Shown: piece after piece, positions 1 to 8,422 of the stretch
How the letters are laid out: every line of letters begins with the position of its first letter
Position numbering within the stretch: position 1 is the first letter of the stretch
From: Prolixibacteraceae bacterium
Lineage (GTDB): Bacteria > Bacteroidota > Bacteroidia > Bacteroidales > Prolixibacteraceae
Assembly: GCA_027451165.1 (NCBI GenBank)
Contig: DAIDJX010000003.1
Coordinates: 1 to 28,084 of the forward strand
Direction of reading: 5' to 3'
DNA length: 28,084 bases
Made by a program: the position numbers and the translations under genes
The notes under the pieces: generated by a model
The model's database searches: none
Seen by the model: only the letters and a program-made list of their open reading frames with translations
What the model was told of the DNA's origin: nothing

Positions 1-5
1 CCATG

Positions 6-109
6 AATTTCGGATTTCGGATGTACGATTTCGGATTTAAAAGCAGGAGAGACCGCAGGTAAATCCGAAATCTCAAATCCGAAATCCGAAATTCTGTAAA
101 TCCGAAATC
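6..109. repeat. Nested inverted repeat of AAATCCGAAAT units
   Basis: Five segments carry the unit ATTTCGGATTT or its complement. Bases 6-22 pair perfectly with 77-93 (17 bp), and 27-39 pair perfectly with 60-72 (13 bp). The two stems are separated by 4 bases on each side, so they can stack into one long hairpin with a loop at 40-59. A further copy lies at 97-109. The element starts 2 bases beyond the gltB stop, so it would form in the 3' end of the gltB transcript. It may act as a terminator, a processing site or a dispersed intergenic repeat; the sequence does not decide between these. Confidence 0.75.
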
Positions 110-111
110 TT

Positions 112-3100
112 TCATTCATGTCTCGCTGTATTGTCCTCCGTGAGCTGCAGTTTCTTTTCCAGTTCCCGCAGTTTCTTCTCTTCCAGCACTTTTTTGTATT
201 CCAGCGGAATCACCTTCACGAAACGGGGCAGGTACTCCTCCCAATTGGTCAGGATATCCATAGCCAGACTACTTTGCGTATACAGGAGGTGCTTGTTGAT
301 GAGTTCCTGCAATTCCACCACATCGGCACGGTCTTCAACCGGCAGCAGTTCTACCAGCCCCTTGTTGCAGTAAAAGTCAAAATTGCCGTCTGCATCGAGT
401 ACATAAGCAATACCGCCACTCATCCCGGCAGCAAAATTGCGGCCGGTACGCCCCAGAATAACTGCTCTTCCACCGGTCATGTATTCACAGCAATGGTCTC
501 CGGTACCTTCGATCACTGCATGAGCACCTGAATTCCGCACGCAGAAGCGTTCCCCGGCGACTCCCCTGATGTAGGCCTCCCCGCTGGTTGCGCCATAGAG
601 GGAAGTGTTGCCGATGATGATATTCTCTTCGGGCCGGAACGTAGAACCTGTTGGAGGTACCACGATCAGTTTCCCTCCGGAAAGTCCCTTGCCGAAATAG
701 TCGTTGGCATCTCCTTCCAGCTTCAGTGTAACCCCCTTGACGACAAAAGCGCCGAAGCTTTGACCTGCTGTACCCCGGAAGGTGCAATTGATGGTGTCTT
801 CAGGCAATCCGGTTTCCCCGTAGCGCAGGGATATCTCGCCCGACAGCATCGCGCCGATGGTGCGGTCTGTGTTTTTCAGCTGACGGGAAATCCAGATCTT
901 TTCTTTCCCTTTAATAGCTTTGGAAGTATCTCTGATCAGCTCAAAATCAATGTGTTCCTCTACTTTTTTCAGGCCGGTGATAGCGCTTTTCAATTCAGCT
1001 TCCCCTGGTTTCGCCGGCATATACAGGAGGGCGGCAAGATCCATGTTTTTCATTTTCCAGTTTCCGACCTCCGGGTTAATCTCCAACAAATCGGTGCGTC
1101 CAATGATGTCATCGAAACTCCGGAATCCCATCTGCGCCAGGTACTCCCTGATCTCCCGGGCTACGAACCGGAAATAATTGATCACATATTCGGAACGCCC
1201 GATGAAGCGTTTGCGCAATTCTTCATTTTGAGTGGCTATTCCGGCAGGGCAGGTATTCAGGTGGCATTTGCGCATCATAATGCAGCCGAGAACGATCAGG
1301 GCGGAGGTGGAAAATCCGAATTCCTCGCCGCCCAGGCAGCCCATGACCACCACATCCCGGCCTGTTTTCAGCTGGCCATCCACCTGTAGTTTAACCCTTC
1401 CACGAAGATTATTCATGACCAGTGTCTGCTGGGTTTCAGCAATCCCAAACTCAGCCGGTAGCCCTGCATGTTTAATGGAACTTAGCGGACTTGCGCCTGT
1501 GCCTCCTTCCCCTCCTGAAATGGTGATCAGGTCGGCGTATGCTTTGGCCACTCCTGCTGCAACCGTTCCTACACCGTCTTCCGCGACCAGCTTCACCGAT
1601 ACTTTAGCCCTCGGGTTGGTGCACTTCAGGTCGTAAATCAACTGGGCCAGATCTTCGATCGAATAGATGTCGTGGTGGGGGGGTGGGGAAATCAGGGTAA
1701 TTCCGGGGGTGGAATTCCTGGTTTTGGCGATAATTTCGTTGACTTTGTAGCCAGGAAGCTGGCCTCCTTCCCCGGGCTTGGCGCCCTGGGCGATTTTGAT
1801 CTGTAATTCACGGGCATTGGTCAGGTAATTGTTGGTAACACCAAACCTGCCTGAAGCCACCTGTTTGATGGCGCTCATTTTCGGAGTGTTGAAGCGGGCA
1901 GGATCTTCCCCGCCTTCTCCGGTATTGCTTCTTCCGCCAATGGTGTTCATGGCAATGGCCAGCGCCTCATGTGCCTCCTTGCTGATGGAGCCGTACGACA
2001 TGGCACCGGTAACGAACCTTTGCATGATCTTTTCTTCCGGTTCAACCTGGTCAACCGGAATAGGATTGCGCTTCAGGTTAAAACAACCCCTGACAAAAGC
2101 AGGACGGGCATTCTCCCTGTCTACCAGGGCTGAAAATTCCTTGAATTTCCTGTAATCATTCGTGCGGGTTGACCACTGCAATAATCCTATGGATTCAGGG
2201 TTCCAGGCATGGTGTTCCCCATATTTTCTCCAGGCATTGTTCCCGTTGCTCTCATACCGGAAGGGTAGCCCGGTGTTGTTTTCCTTGAAGGCAGACTGGT
2301 GGAACAGCATGGTCTCCCGGTAAATCTCTTCCAGTCCGATCCCACTGATCCTGGAGGAAGTTCCTGTGAAGTACCGGTCGATCAGTTCCCGGCTAACTCC
2401 CACGGCTTCAAAAACCTGCGATCCGTGAAAACTTCGCAGCGTGGAGATACCCATTTTAGAGAATATTTTCAGCAAACCTTTATCGACTGCTTTAATATAG
2501 TTTTTGCGGGCTGCCTTGTATTCCAGTCCGATCCTGCCTTCTTTTACCAACTGGTCTATGGATGCCAGTGCCAGGTATGGGTTGATAACGCTTGCCCCAT
2601 AGCCGATCAACAGGGCAAAATGGTTAACCTCCCTGGCCTCTGCCGTCTCCACGATAATTCCGACCTGCATCCTTTTTCGTTTCTGGATGAGGTGATGATG
2701 AACTGCGGCCACAGCCAGCAGGGAAGGTATCGGGGCATATTCCGGAGAAACATTTCTGTCGGACAGGATGATATAGTTCTTCTTTTCGTCCACAGCTTTC
2801 TCTGAAGCGGTCAGCAGGTGTTCAAAAGATGCCCTGAACCCTTCAAAGCCGTCTTTCACCCTGAAGACCATGGGGATGACCTGATTGGAGAACATCTGGT
2901 CTTCCATATCGATAATTTTCCCCAGATCAGTGTTGATGATGATGGGGCTTTCAAACTTAATGAGCCGGCAATGGTCGGGTGTTTCTGCAAGAATGTTGGA
3001 ATTCAGGCCGCCGATGTAGTTGGTGAGCGACATGACCAGGTCTTCCCGGATGGAGTCAATCGGTGGATTGGTCACTTGAGCAAAGACCTGTTTGAAATAG

Positions 3101-4671
3101 TCAAAAAACCGCTTGGGTTTCTCCGAGAAGATGGTCAGCGGGGTATCATTGCCCATAGAATTGGTCGGTTCGGCACCGGTAACTGCCATGGTTTCAATAA
3201 TGTCGTACAAATCATCCCGGGAATATCCGAATATCCTGGCATAAGTTTCAAAATTCTCCAAACGGTAAGGTACCCTTTGTTTGATCAGGATGTCGTTTAA
3301 TTGCATCCTGTTTTGCTTCAGCCACATTTCGTAGGGGCTCCGGCGGCTCAACTGGTCTTTGACCTCTGCATCGGGAATGATGATACCGAGCTGGGTATCC
3401 ACCAGCAGGAGTTTCCCCGGCCGCAACCTGCCTTTTTCCCTCACTTCGGAAGGTTCAAAAGTTTGCACGCCTACTTCAGATCCCATGACAATCAGGTCGT
3501 TTTTCGTGATAATGTACCTGGAAGGGCGCAAACCATTCCGGTCGAGGGTGCCCCCGATGTACCTTCCATCGGAGAAAACCATGGAAGCCGGACCATCCCA
3601 GGGTTCCATGATGGTGGAATGGTATTCATAGAAAGCCTTCAGACTTTCGGGAATCGGATTCTTTTCATTGAACGATTCAGGAATCATCATGCACAAGACA
3701 TGGGGGAGGGAGCGGCCAGCCAGGTGAAGGAATTCGAGCACATTGTCGAACGAGGCTGAATCTGATTTTCCGGGTTCAATGATGGGGAGCAGCTTCCGGA
3801 GGTCACTGCCGAAAAAGTCGGATTTCATCAGGGCTTCGCGGGCATGCATCCATAAGCGGTTGCCACGGATGGTGTTGATTTCTCCGTTATGGGCGATGAC
3901 CCTGAAAGGTTGGGCCAGGCTCCAGGTGGGAAAAGTATTGGTGCTGAAGCGGCTGTGCACAAGCGCAATGGCGCTTTTCAGCCGTTCATCCCTGAAATCT
4001 TCAAAATAGTCCTTCAACTGGCGGGGGGTAAACATGCCCTTGTAAACCAAAATCTTACTGGAAAAGCTGGGCTGATAAAAAAAGTCTTTTTGTTTCAGGG
4101 CAGAATTCCGGATGGCATGTTCAGTCAATTTACGGATGACAAAAAGCTTCCTTTCCAGGGCATCCTGTTCCAGCGTTCCTTTGACGAAAACCTGTTTGAT
4201 GAGCGGTTCGGTAGTGGCGGCTATTGCTCCCGGTGCAGAATGGTTAACCGGAACATCCCGGTAACCAACCAGTTCCAATCCTTCCTCCCGGATATTTCTG
4301 GACAAAACATCCAGGCAGATCTGTGCTTCTTCTTCAATCACCGGAAGGAAAATCAATCCGGTGCCATACCTGCCGGGTATGCCTACATTCATGTTCAGCG
4401 CCCTGGTGATGAACTCGTGTGGAATCTGCATAAGCAGACCGGCGCCGTCACCTGTGGTATTATCTGCACTCGTTGCCCCCCTGTGATCCATATTCAGCAG
4501 GACATCCAACCCCTTAAGGATGATATCGTGAGAGGCTGCCCCCCTGATGTGGGCGACGAAACCGATTCCACAACTGTCGTGCTCATTGGCTGGATCATAC
4601 ATGCCCTGTCTTCCCGGTAATATGGAGTAATTTATTGCCATTTCTGTCTGAATTTCCCTGTTGATCTTCAT
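112..4671 (-). CDS. gltB: Glutamate synthase, large subunit
   Basis: Makes glutamate from glutamine and 2-oxoglutarate (GOGAT) in the cytoplasm. Ammonia released by the N-terminal amidotransferase domain is channelled to an FMN site. At 1519 residues it has the usual full length. C34 (HDSCGIGF) is the expected N-terminal nucleophile after propeptide removal. The synthase domain carries GRSNTGEGGEDP near residue 914. C1130, C1136 and C1141 have the C-x5-C-x4-C spacing of the [3Fe-4S] cluster. The C-terminal GXGXG-type domain follows. The ATG at 4671 is used; a second ATG 10 codons later (MAINYS) is possible because the residues before the Cys are removed anyway. The small subunit gltD is not in the window and could lie to the left. 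A candidate -7 element is at 4760-4767. Confidence 0.97.
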   Translation of the reverse strand: MKINREIQTEMAINYSILPGRQGMYDPANEHDSCGIGFVAHIRGAASHDIILKGLDVLLNMDHRGATSADNTTGDGAGLLMQIPHEFITRALNMNVGIPGRYGTGLIFLPVIEEEAQICLDVLSRNIREEGLELVGYRDVPVNHSAPGAIAATTEPLIKQVFVKGTLEQDALERKLFVIRKLTEHAIRNSALKQKDFFYQPSFSSKILVYKGMFTPRQLKDYFEDFRDERLKSAIALVHSRFSTNTFPTWSLAQPFRVIAHNGEINTIRGNRLWMHAREALMKSDFFGSDLRKLLPIIEPGKSDSASFDNVLEFLHLAGRSLPHVLCMMIPESFNEKNPIPESLKAFYEYHSTIMEPWDGPASMVFSDGRYIGGTLDRNGLRPSRYIITKNDLIVMGSEVGVQTFEPSEVREKGRLRPGKLLLVDTQLGIIIPDAEVKDQLSRRSPYEMWLKQNRMQLNDILIKQRVPYRLENFETYARIFGYSRDDLYDIIETMAVTGAEPTNSMGNDTPLTIFSEKPKRFFDYFKQVFAQVTNPPIDSIREDLVMSLTNYIGGLNSNILAETPDHCRLIKFESPIIINTDLGKIIDMEDQMFSNQVIPMVFRVKDGFEGFRASFEHLLTASEKAVDEKKNYIILSDRNVSPEYAPIPSLLAVAAVHHHLIQKRKRMQVGIIVETAEAREVNHFALLIGYGASVINPYLALASIDQLVKEGRIGLEYKAARKNYIKAVDKGLLKIFSKMGISTLRSFHGSQVFEAVGVSRELIDRYFTGTSSRISGIGLEEIYRETMLFHQSAFKENNTGLPFRYESNGNNAWRKYGEHHAWNPESIGLLQWSTRTNDYRKFKEFSALVDRENARPAFVRGCFNLKRNPIPVDQVEPEEKIMQRFVTGAMSYGSISKEAHEALAIAMNTIGGRSNTGEGGEDPARFNTPKMSAIKQVASGRFGVTNNYLTNARELQIKIAQGAKPGEGGQLPGYKVNEIIAKTRNSTPGITLISPPPHHDIYSIEDLAQLIYDLKCTNPRAKVSVKLVAEDGVGTVAAGVAKAYADLITISGGEGGTGASPLSSIKHAGLPAEFGIAETQQTLVMNNLRGRVKLQVDGQLKTGRDVVVMGCLGGEEFGFSTSALIVLGCIMMRKCHLNTCPAGIATQNEELRKRFIGRSEYVINYFRFVAREIREYLAQMGFRSFDDIIGRTDLLEINPEVGNWKMKNMDLAALLYMPAKPGEAELKSAITGLKKVEEHIDFELIRDTSKAIKGKEKIWISRQLKNTDRTIGAMLSGEISLRYGETGLPEDTINCTFRGTAGQSFGAFVVKGVTLKLEGDANDYFGKGLSGGKLIVVPPTGSTFRPEENIIIGNTSLYGATSGEAYIRGVAGERFCVRNSGAHAVIEGTGDHCCEYMTGGRAVILGRTGRNFAAGMSGGIAYVLDADGNFDFYCNKGLVELLPVEDRADVVELQELINKHLLYTQSSLAMDILTNWEEYLPRFVKVIPLEYKKVLEEKKLRELEKKLQLTEDNTARHE

Positions 4672-4736
4672 TTGTACCTGTTTAAATCTTTTTGCTTGAT
4701 TTATTATCCTGAAATAAGCAATTAATAGTAAAAACA

Positions 4737-4750
4737 GTAAATTAATTTAC
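4737..4750. promoter_or_regulatory. 14-bp perfect palindrome upstream of gltB
   Basis: GTAAATTAATTTAC is a perfect dyad lying between the candidate gltB -7 element (4760-4767) and the gene, close to the expected transcription start. An operator for a dimeric regulator is possible. AT-rich DNA gives such palindromes by chance fairly often, so this is tentative. Confidence 0.3.
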
Positions 4751-4759
4751 AAATTGAAG

Positions 4760-4767
4760 CAAAAATA
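4760..4767 (-). promoter_or_regulatory. Candidate -7 element for gltB
   Basis: Read on the minus strand this is TATTTTTG, an exact match to the Bacteroidota primary-sigma consensus TAnnTTTG. It would give a leader of about 80 nt. No TTTG is seen at the usual -33 distance. Confidence 0.45.
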
Positions 4768-4878
4768 GCTAATTTGTAAAGAAATTTTATTTTTCTCCGC
4801 GAATTTCAGGAGAAATGACAAATTTCTTAATAAAGGGGTGTACGAAAAAGGGTAAGTCAGTTTGATGAAAAGATCAGT

Positions 4879-6189
4879 CTATCTGGTTTCTTCTTTTTCA
4901 AAGCAAAGGTCTACCAGTTGCACCAGCAAGATGGAACTTTTATTCTTTTTCAGGATGGAGAACTCGTAGTCATCGATTTGGATTTTTTCCTTGACCTGGG
5001 GAATTTTTCCGAATTTCAGGATCAGGTAGCCAGCCAGTGTTTCGTATTGTTCATCTTTTTCGATCGGGTGGGGGAGGAATTCATTCACATCATCGATGGA
5101 AGAGGAAGCCAGGACATTATATACTTTATCCCCAACCTTTTCGACAAATGGCATTTCATTGTCGAATTCATCCTGGATTTCACCCACCAGCTCTTCAAGG
5201 ATATCTTCCATGGTAATGATTCCTTCGGTTCCGCCATATTCATCCACCACCACAGCCATTTGCTGGTGTTTGATCTGAAATTCATTCAATAATTTTCCAA
5301 TGCTTTTGGTATCAGGAACAATCATGACATTTCTCAGGAGATCGCGGATGTTGATTTTATTGCCTTTTCTCGAGGCTTTCAGCAGATCTTTCAGGTAAAT
5401 CACACCGATGATATTATCGAGGCTTTCTTCGTAGCAGGGGATTCTCGAATAGTTTTCCTCAATTATTTTTTCCAGCACTGTTTCATTAAAGCTGTTCACT
5501 TCAAAAGCGAAGACCTGAGTCCGGGGCACCATAATTTGCTTGGCGGTCTGGTCTGAGAAATCAAAGGCATTTTTGATGATTTTATATTCCGACTCATCAA
5601 TTTCCCCGCTTTTCTGACCTTGCTGAACCAGGTACTGAAGTTCCTCGCTGCTGTGGGCATCTGATCCGTGTGCCGGCTGAATCCCAACTGATCTGAGGAT
5701 GAGGTTGGCCAGTCCGTTCAATACCCATATAAAGGGGCGGAAAAGGTAAAAGAAAAACTGCAGCGGGTAAGCCACTACCAGGGTGGTGCTTTCAGAACGC
5801 TGAATGGCCAGGGATTTTGGCGCCAGTTCTCCAAAAACTATGTGCAGAACAGTAATAATAACAAAGGCTACAGGAAGGGCAATCGTGTGGGCTAGCTCCG
5901 GATCAATGGATACTCCGACCAGTTCCAGAAGGCCTGTGATGATTTTGGATACCACAGGTTCACCTATCCAGCCAAGGCCCAGACTGGCCAGGGTGATGCC
6001 CAGCTGGGTAGCGGCCAGGTATCCGTCAAGGTGAGAGACAATATGTTTGGAAAGTGTTGCAATACGATTGCCTTCCTTTACCTTCATCTCCAGTTGGGAG
6101 GTACGCACCTTGACAATCGCAAACTCGGCGGCCACAAAAAAACCGTTAAAAAAAACCAGCAGAAACGTGATAAAAATACCTAAAAGCAT
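4879..6189 (-). CDS. CNNM/CorC-type membrane protein (DUF21, CBS pair, CorC_HlyC)
   Basis: Inner-membrane protein of the 'hemolysin' or CNNM/CorC family, whose members are linked to magnesium or other ion export; the ion is not predictable here. From the ATG at 6189 it has 436 residues. An N-terminal DUF21 region with several hydrophobic segments includes FFNGFFVAAEFA and ends near residue 190. A CBS pair (about 215-335) contains the hallmark VVVDEYGGTEGIITMEDILE. A CorC_HlyC domain (about 350-430) closes the protein. The reading frame extends 9 codons further to a TTG at 6216, but that codon overlaps an exact TAnnTTTG element, so the ATG is the better start. It stands alone between gltB and the divergent ssb. 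Confidence 0.92.
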   Translation of the reverse strand: MLLGIFITFLLVFFNGFFVAAEFAIVKVRTSQLEMKVKEGNRIATLSKHIVSHLDGYLAATQLGITLASLGLGWIGEPVVSKIITGLLELVGVSIDPELAHTIALPVAFVIITVLHIVFGELAPKSLAIQRSESTTLVVAYPLQFFFYLFRPFIWVLNGLANLILRSVGIQPAHGSDAHSSEELQYLVQQGQKSGEIDESEYKIIKNAFDFSDQTAKQIMVPRTQVFAFEVNSFNETVLEKIIEENYSRIPCYEESLDNIIGVIYLKDLLKASRKGNKINIRDLLRNVMIVPDTKSIGKLLNEFQIKHQQMAVVVDEYGGTEGIITMEDILEELVGEIQDEFDNEMPFVEKVGDKVYNVLASSSIDDVNEFLPHPIEKDEQYETLAGYLILKFGKIPQVKEKIQIDDYEFSILKKNKSSILLVQLVDLCFEKEETR

Positions 6190-6213
6190 GGCGGTAAATT
6201 GATAACCAGGGCA

Positions 6214-6221
6214 CAAAAGTA
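6214..6221 (-). promoter_or_regulatory. Candidate -7 element for the CNNM/CorC gene
   Basis: Minus strand reads TACTTTTG, an exact TAnnTTTG match. It lies 25 bases ahead of the ATG at 6189, giving a leader of under 20 nt. It argues against the upstream TTG start at 6216. Confidence 0.5.
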
Positions 6222-6390
6222 ATGTAATAATTGGATCAATGGGCTGGATTCGCTCAGAATGATCAATATTTCATATGTCTTTTTTTTTAGTAAACCATTC
6301 AACCCTTGATATTTATCCGCTTTGCCTAAACAATAAATGTTTTCAAACGACTATAAATGTTTAACTACCGGATAATGATTTTTCCGTACT

Positions 6391-6398
6391 TAAATTTG
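6391..6398 (+). promoter_or_regulatory. Candidate -7 element for ssb
   Basis: TAAATTTG matches TAnnTTTG exactly and lies about 40 bases before the ssb ATG. With the element at 6214-6221 it forms a divergent promoter region of about 250 bases between the CNNM gene and ssb. No clear TTTG is seen at -33. Confidence 0.5.
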
Positions 6399-6438
6399 AC
6401 AGGAAAAGTTCCCAACCATTACTTTAATTTATGTACCC

Positions 6439-6801
6439 ATGAACGCATTGAGAAACAGTGTCCGGTTAATCGGTCACCTGGGTGATATCCCGAAAATCAA
6501 ACAACTTGAAAGTGGCAAGAAAATAGCCAATTTTTCCATGGCCACCAATGAAACCTACCTTGACAGCAATGGCGCACGAAAATCAGAAACCACCTGGCAT
6601 AAACTGGTGGCTTATGGTACCACTGCCTCCATCGCGGAAAAATATCTGCAGAAGGGGTCAGAAGTGGCTATTGAAGGAAAAATTACCAACCGTTCGTATA
6701 GTGACAAGAACGGGGAAACGCATTTTGTTACAGAAGTCGTGGTGAATTCCCTGCTTATGCTGGACAGCAAAAACCGGCAGCAGGCTGAGCCTGAGACTTG
6801 A
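6439..6801 (+). CDS. ssb: Single-stranded DNA-binding protein, short form
   Basis: Binds single-stranded DNA during replication, recombination and repair. The 120 residues are almost all OB fold: it opens NSVRLIGHLGDIPKI and continues with FSMATNETY, TTWHKLVAYG and GSEVAIEGKITNRSY, all typical SSB segments. Chromosomal SSBs usually carry a flexible tail ending in an acidic tip (DDDIPF-like) that recruits partner proteins. Here the protein ends NRQQAEPET soon after the OB fold, so the tip is missing. That fits a secondary SSB paralogue rather than the essential replicative one. The ATG at 6439 is chosen because the fold starts at once; an ATG at 6431 is out of frame. A terminator follows at 6861-6897. 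Confidence 0.92.
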   Translation: MNALRNSVRLIGHLGDIPKIKQLESGKKIANFSMATNETYLDSNGARKSETTWHKLVAYGTTASIAEKYLQKGSEVAIEGKITNRSYSDKNGETHFVTEVVVNSLLMLDSKNRQQAEPET

Positions 6802-6860
6802 TTCTGCTGCCTGTATGTAAAAGATGATTCCCAGTTGTGGTGTTTCGTTTGAATGTGGTT

Positions 6861-6897
6861 CCCGGGGCCTGATGGCTTATCCCAGGTCCCGGGTTTT
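6861..6897 (+). terminator. Rho-independent terminator after ssb
   Basis: An 11-bp GC-rich stem (6861-6871 with 6883-6893, one G-U pair) with an 11-base loop is followed by TTTT. It lies 60 bases after the ssb stop and separates ssb from hisS. Confidence 0.7.
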
Positions 6898-6907
6898 CCG
6901 GAAAGTA

Positions 6908-6953
6908 AATTCTATTCACCTGGTGACTCCTAAGTCACCTGGTGAATAGAATT
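6908..6953. repeat. 21-bp inverted repeat containing two CACCTGGTG dyads
   Basis: Bases 6908-6928 pair with 6933-6953 (20 of 21 positions) around the 4-base centre CCTA. Each arm holds its own 11-base palindrome TCACCTGGTGA, centred at 6921 and 6940, about two helical turns apart. It lies between the ssb terminator and the candidate hisS promoter. There is no T-tract, so a simple terminator is unlikely. Two operator sites for a dimeric regulator, or a cruciform-forming element, fit better. Confidence 0.7.
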
Positions 6954-7007
6954 CCACATGACAAGCTCCTTCAAACAACTGGCTGCATTCCCTTCACCGG
7001 AATTTGC

Positions 7008-7015
7008 TACCTTTG
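7008..7015 (+). promoter_or_regulatory. Candidate -7 element for hisS
   Basis: TACCTTTG is an exact TAnnTTTG match 30 bases before the ATG at 7045, giving a leader of roughly 20-25 nt. It lies inside the upstream in-frame extension beginning at 6958 and so supports the later start. Confidence 0.55.
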
Positions 7016-7044
7016 TGCAGGAAAACTTGTTTTTAAACTGCACT

Positions 7045-8418
7045 ATGGCATCTTCACCTTCGATACCCAAGGGGACGAGAGACTTCCTGCCGGCAGAAAT
7101 GGTCCGGCGGAACTTTATTTTCTCTACCATCAAAGAAGTATTTCACCGGTACGGTTTCCTGCCGATTGAAACTCCGGCGATGGAGAACCTTTCCACCCTC
7201 CTGGGCAAATATGGGGAAGAAGGGGATAAACTCCTGTTCCGGATTCTCAATTCCGGTGATTTTCTTTCCGGCGTGGATGATGGTTTGCTCGCCTCACGCG
7301 ATGCCTCCGCCATCTCTCCACGGATCTGCGACAAAGGCTTGCGGTATGACCTGACGGTGCCCTTTGCCCGCTTTGTGGTACAGAACCGCAACGAAATCGT
7401 TTTCCCATTCCGCCGTTACCAGATTCAACCGGTGTGGCGGGCCGACAGGCCCCAGAAAGGGCGCTACCGTGAATTTTACCAGTGCGATTGCGATGTTATA
7501 GGCAGCAACAGCCTGCTGAATGAAGCCGAACTGGTACTGATCATGCAGGAAATCTTTGATCGTTTCAATATCCGGACCATCATCAAAATCAATAACCGGA
7601 AAGTACTGGCCGGAATTGCGGAAGTGATCGGTTTCCCGGAGCGGATCACCGACATTACCGTGGCCATCGATAAAATGGAAAAAACAGGATTGGAAGCGGT
7701 GATAGCTGAGTTGCTGGAAAAAGGAATTTCACCTGAGGGTGTAGAAAAATTAAAACCGGTTTTGCTGCTCAAAGGAAGCACAGCGGAAAAAACAGCGACG
7801 CTGAAGGAAGTCTTCAACTCGTCAGCAACCGGCCTTCACGGGGTAGCTGAACTGGAAGAACTTTTCAGCTATGTTGAATCCTTCGGCTTGTCGGGGTCGG
7901 TGGAACTGGACCTTACACTTGCCCGCGGGCTCAATTATTATACGGGCGCCATCTTCGAGGTCAAAGCGCTGGATGAGGCCATCGGAAGCATTTGTGGTGG
8001 AGGGCGATACGATAATCTGACAGGCGTTTTTGGTATGCCGGGCGTTTCCGGAGTGGGCGTTTCCTTTGGTGCGGAGCGGATTTATGACGTGATGACCCGT
8101 CTGGATCTTTTCCCCACCGACCAAACCATCTCCACGAGGGTTCTTTTCCTCAACCTCGGGAAAACGGAAGAAGCTTATGTTTTGCCTATATTGGCCAAAG
8201 TCAGGAAACAGGGGGTCAATGCGGAAATTTACCCGGAGGCTGATAAAATGAAGAAACAGATGAATTATGCCAACCGCCGGGCTATCCCATATGTGGTCAT
8301 CGCCGGAGAAACGGAAATCAGTCAGCAGAAAATTCTGGTAAAAAACATGTTAACAGGGGAACAGAATCTGATTGATTCCCACCAACTGGCACAGGTGTTT
8401 TCCAATGAACTGATTTAG
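7045..8418 (+). CDS. hisS: Histidine--tRNA ligase
   Basis: Class II aminoacyl-tRNA synthetase that charges tRNA-His with histidine in the cytoplasm. From the ATG at 7045 it has 457 residues, a normal length, and starts MASSPSIPKGTRDFLPAEM like its Bacteroidota relatives. Motif 2 is visible as RRYQIQPVWRADRPQKGRYREF. The histidine-binding signature appears as LARGLNYYTGAIFE and SICGGGRYDNL. Motif 3 is VGVSFGAERIYD, and an anticodon-binding domain occupies the C-terminal ~95 residues. The frame is open 29 codons further upstream, to an ATG at 6958. Those residues are not part of the family and cover the candidate promoter. The stop lies 4 bases from the stop of a convergent gene, and no terminator is visible between them. 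Confidence 0.97.
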   Translation: MASSPSIPKGTRDFLPAEMVRRNFIFSTIKEVFHRYGFLPIETPAMENLSTLLGKYGEEGDKLLFRILNSGDFLSGVDDGLLASRDASAISPRICDKGLRYDLTVPFARFVVQNRNEIVFPFRRYQIQPVWRADRPQKGRYREFYQCDCDVIGSNSLLNEAELVLIMQEIFDRFNIRTIIKINNRKVLAGIAEVIGFPERITDITVAIDKMEKTGLEAVIAELLEKGISPEGVEKLKPVLLLKGSTAEKTATLKEVFNSSATGLHGVAELEELFSYVESFGLSGSVELDLTLARGLNYYTGAIFEVKALDEAIGSICGGGRYDNLTGVFGMPGVSGVGVSFGAERIYDVMTRLDLFPTDQTISTRVLFLNLGKTEEAYVLPILAKVRKQGVNAEIYPEADKMKKQMNYANRRAIPYVVIAGETEISQQKILVKNMLTGEQNLIDSHQLAQVFSNELI

Positions 8419-8422
8419 AGAA

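Noticed and set aside
1..120. CRISPR array, considered because of the repeated AAATCCGAAAT units.
   Set aside because: Units are 11-17 bases in both orientations with no regular spacers; they form an inverted repeat instead.
760..1389. Long open frames on the plus strand across gltB (also 2299-3300 and 3889-4620).
   Set aside because: gltB is intact and conserved throughout; the opposing frames have no family features and no promoter.
6190..6216. TTG start giving 9 extra residues on the CNNM/CorC protein.
   Set aside because: The TTG lies within a TAnnTTTG promoter match and the ATG at 6189 begins the first membrane segment directly.
6958..7044. 29-codon in-frame extension upstream of hisS with an ATG at 6958.
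   Set aside because: The extension is not part of the family and overlaps an exact -7 promoter element; the ATG at 7045 begins the conserved protein.
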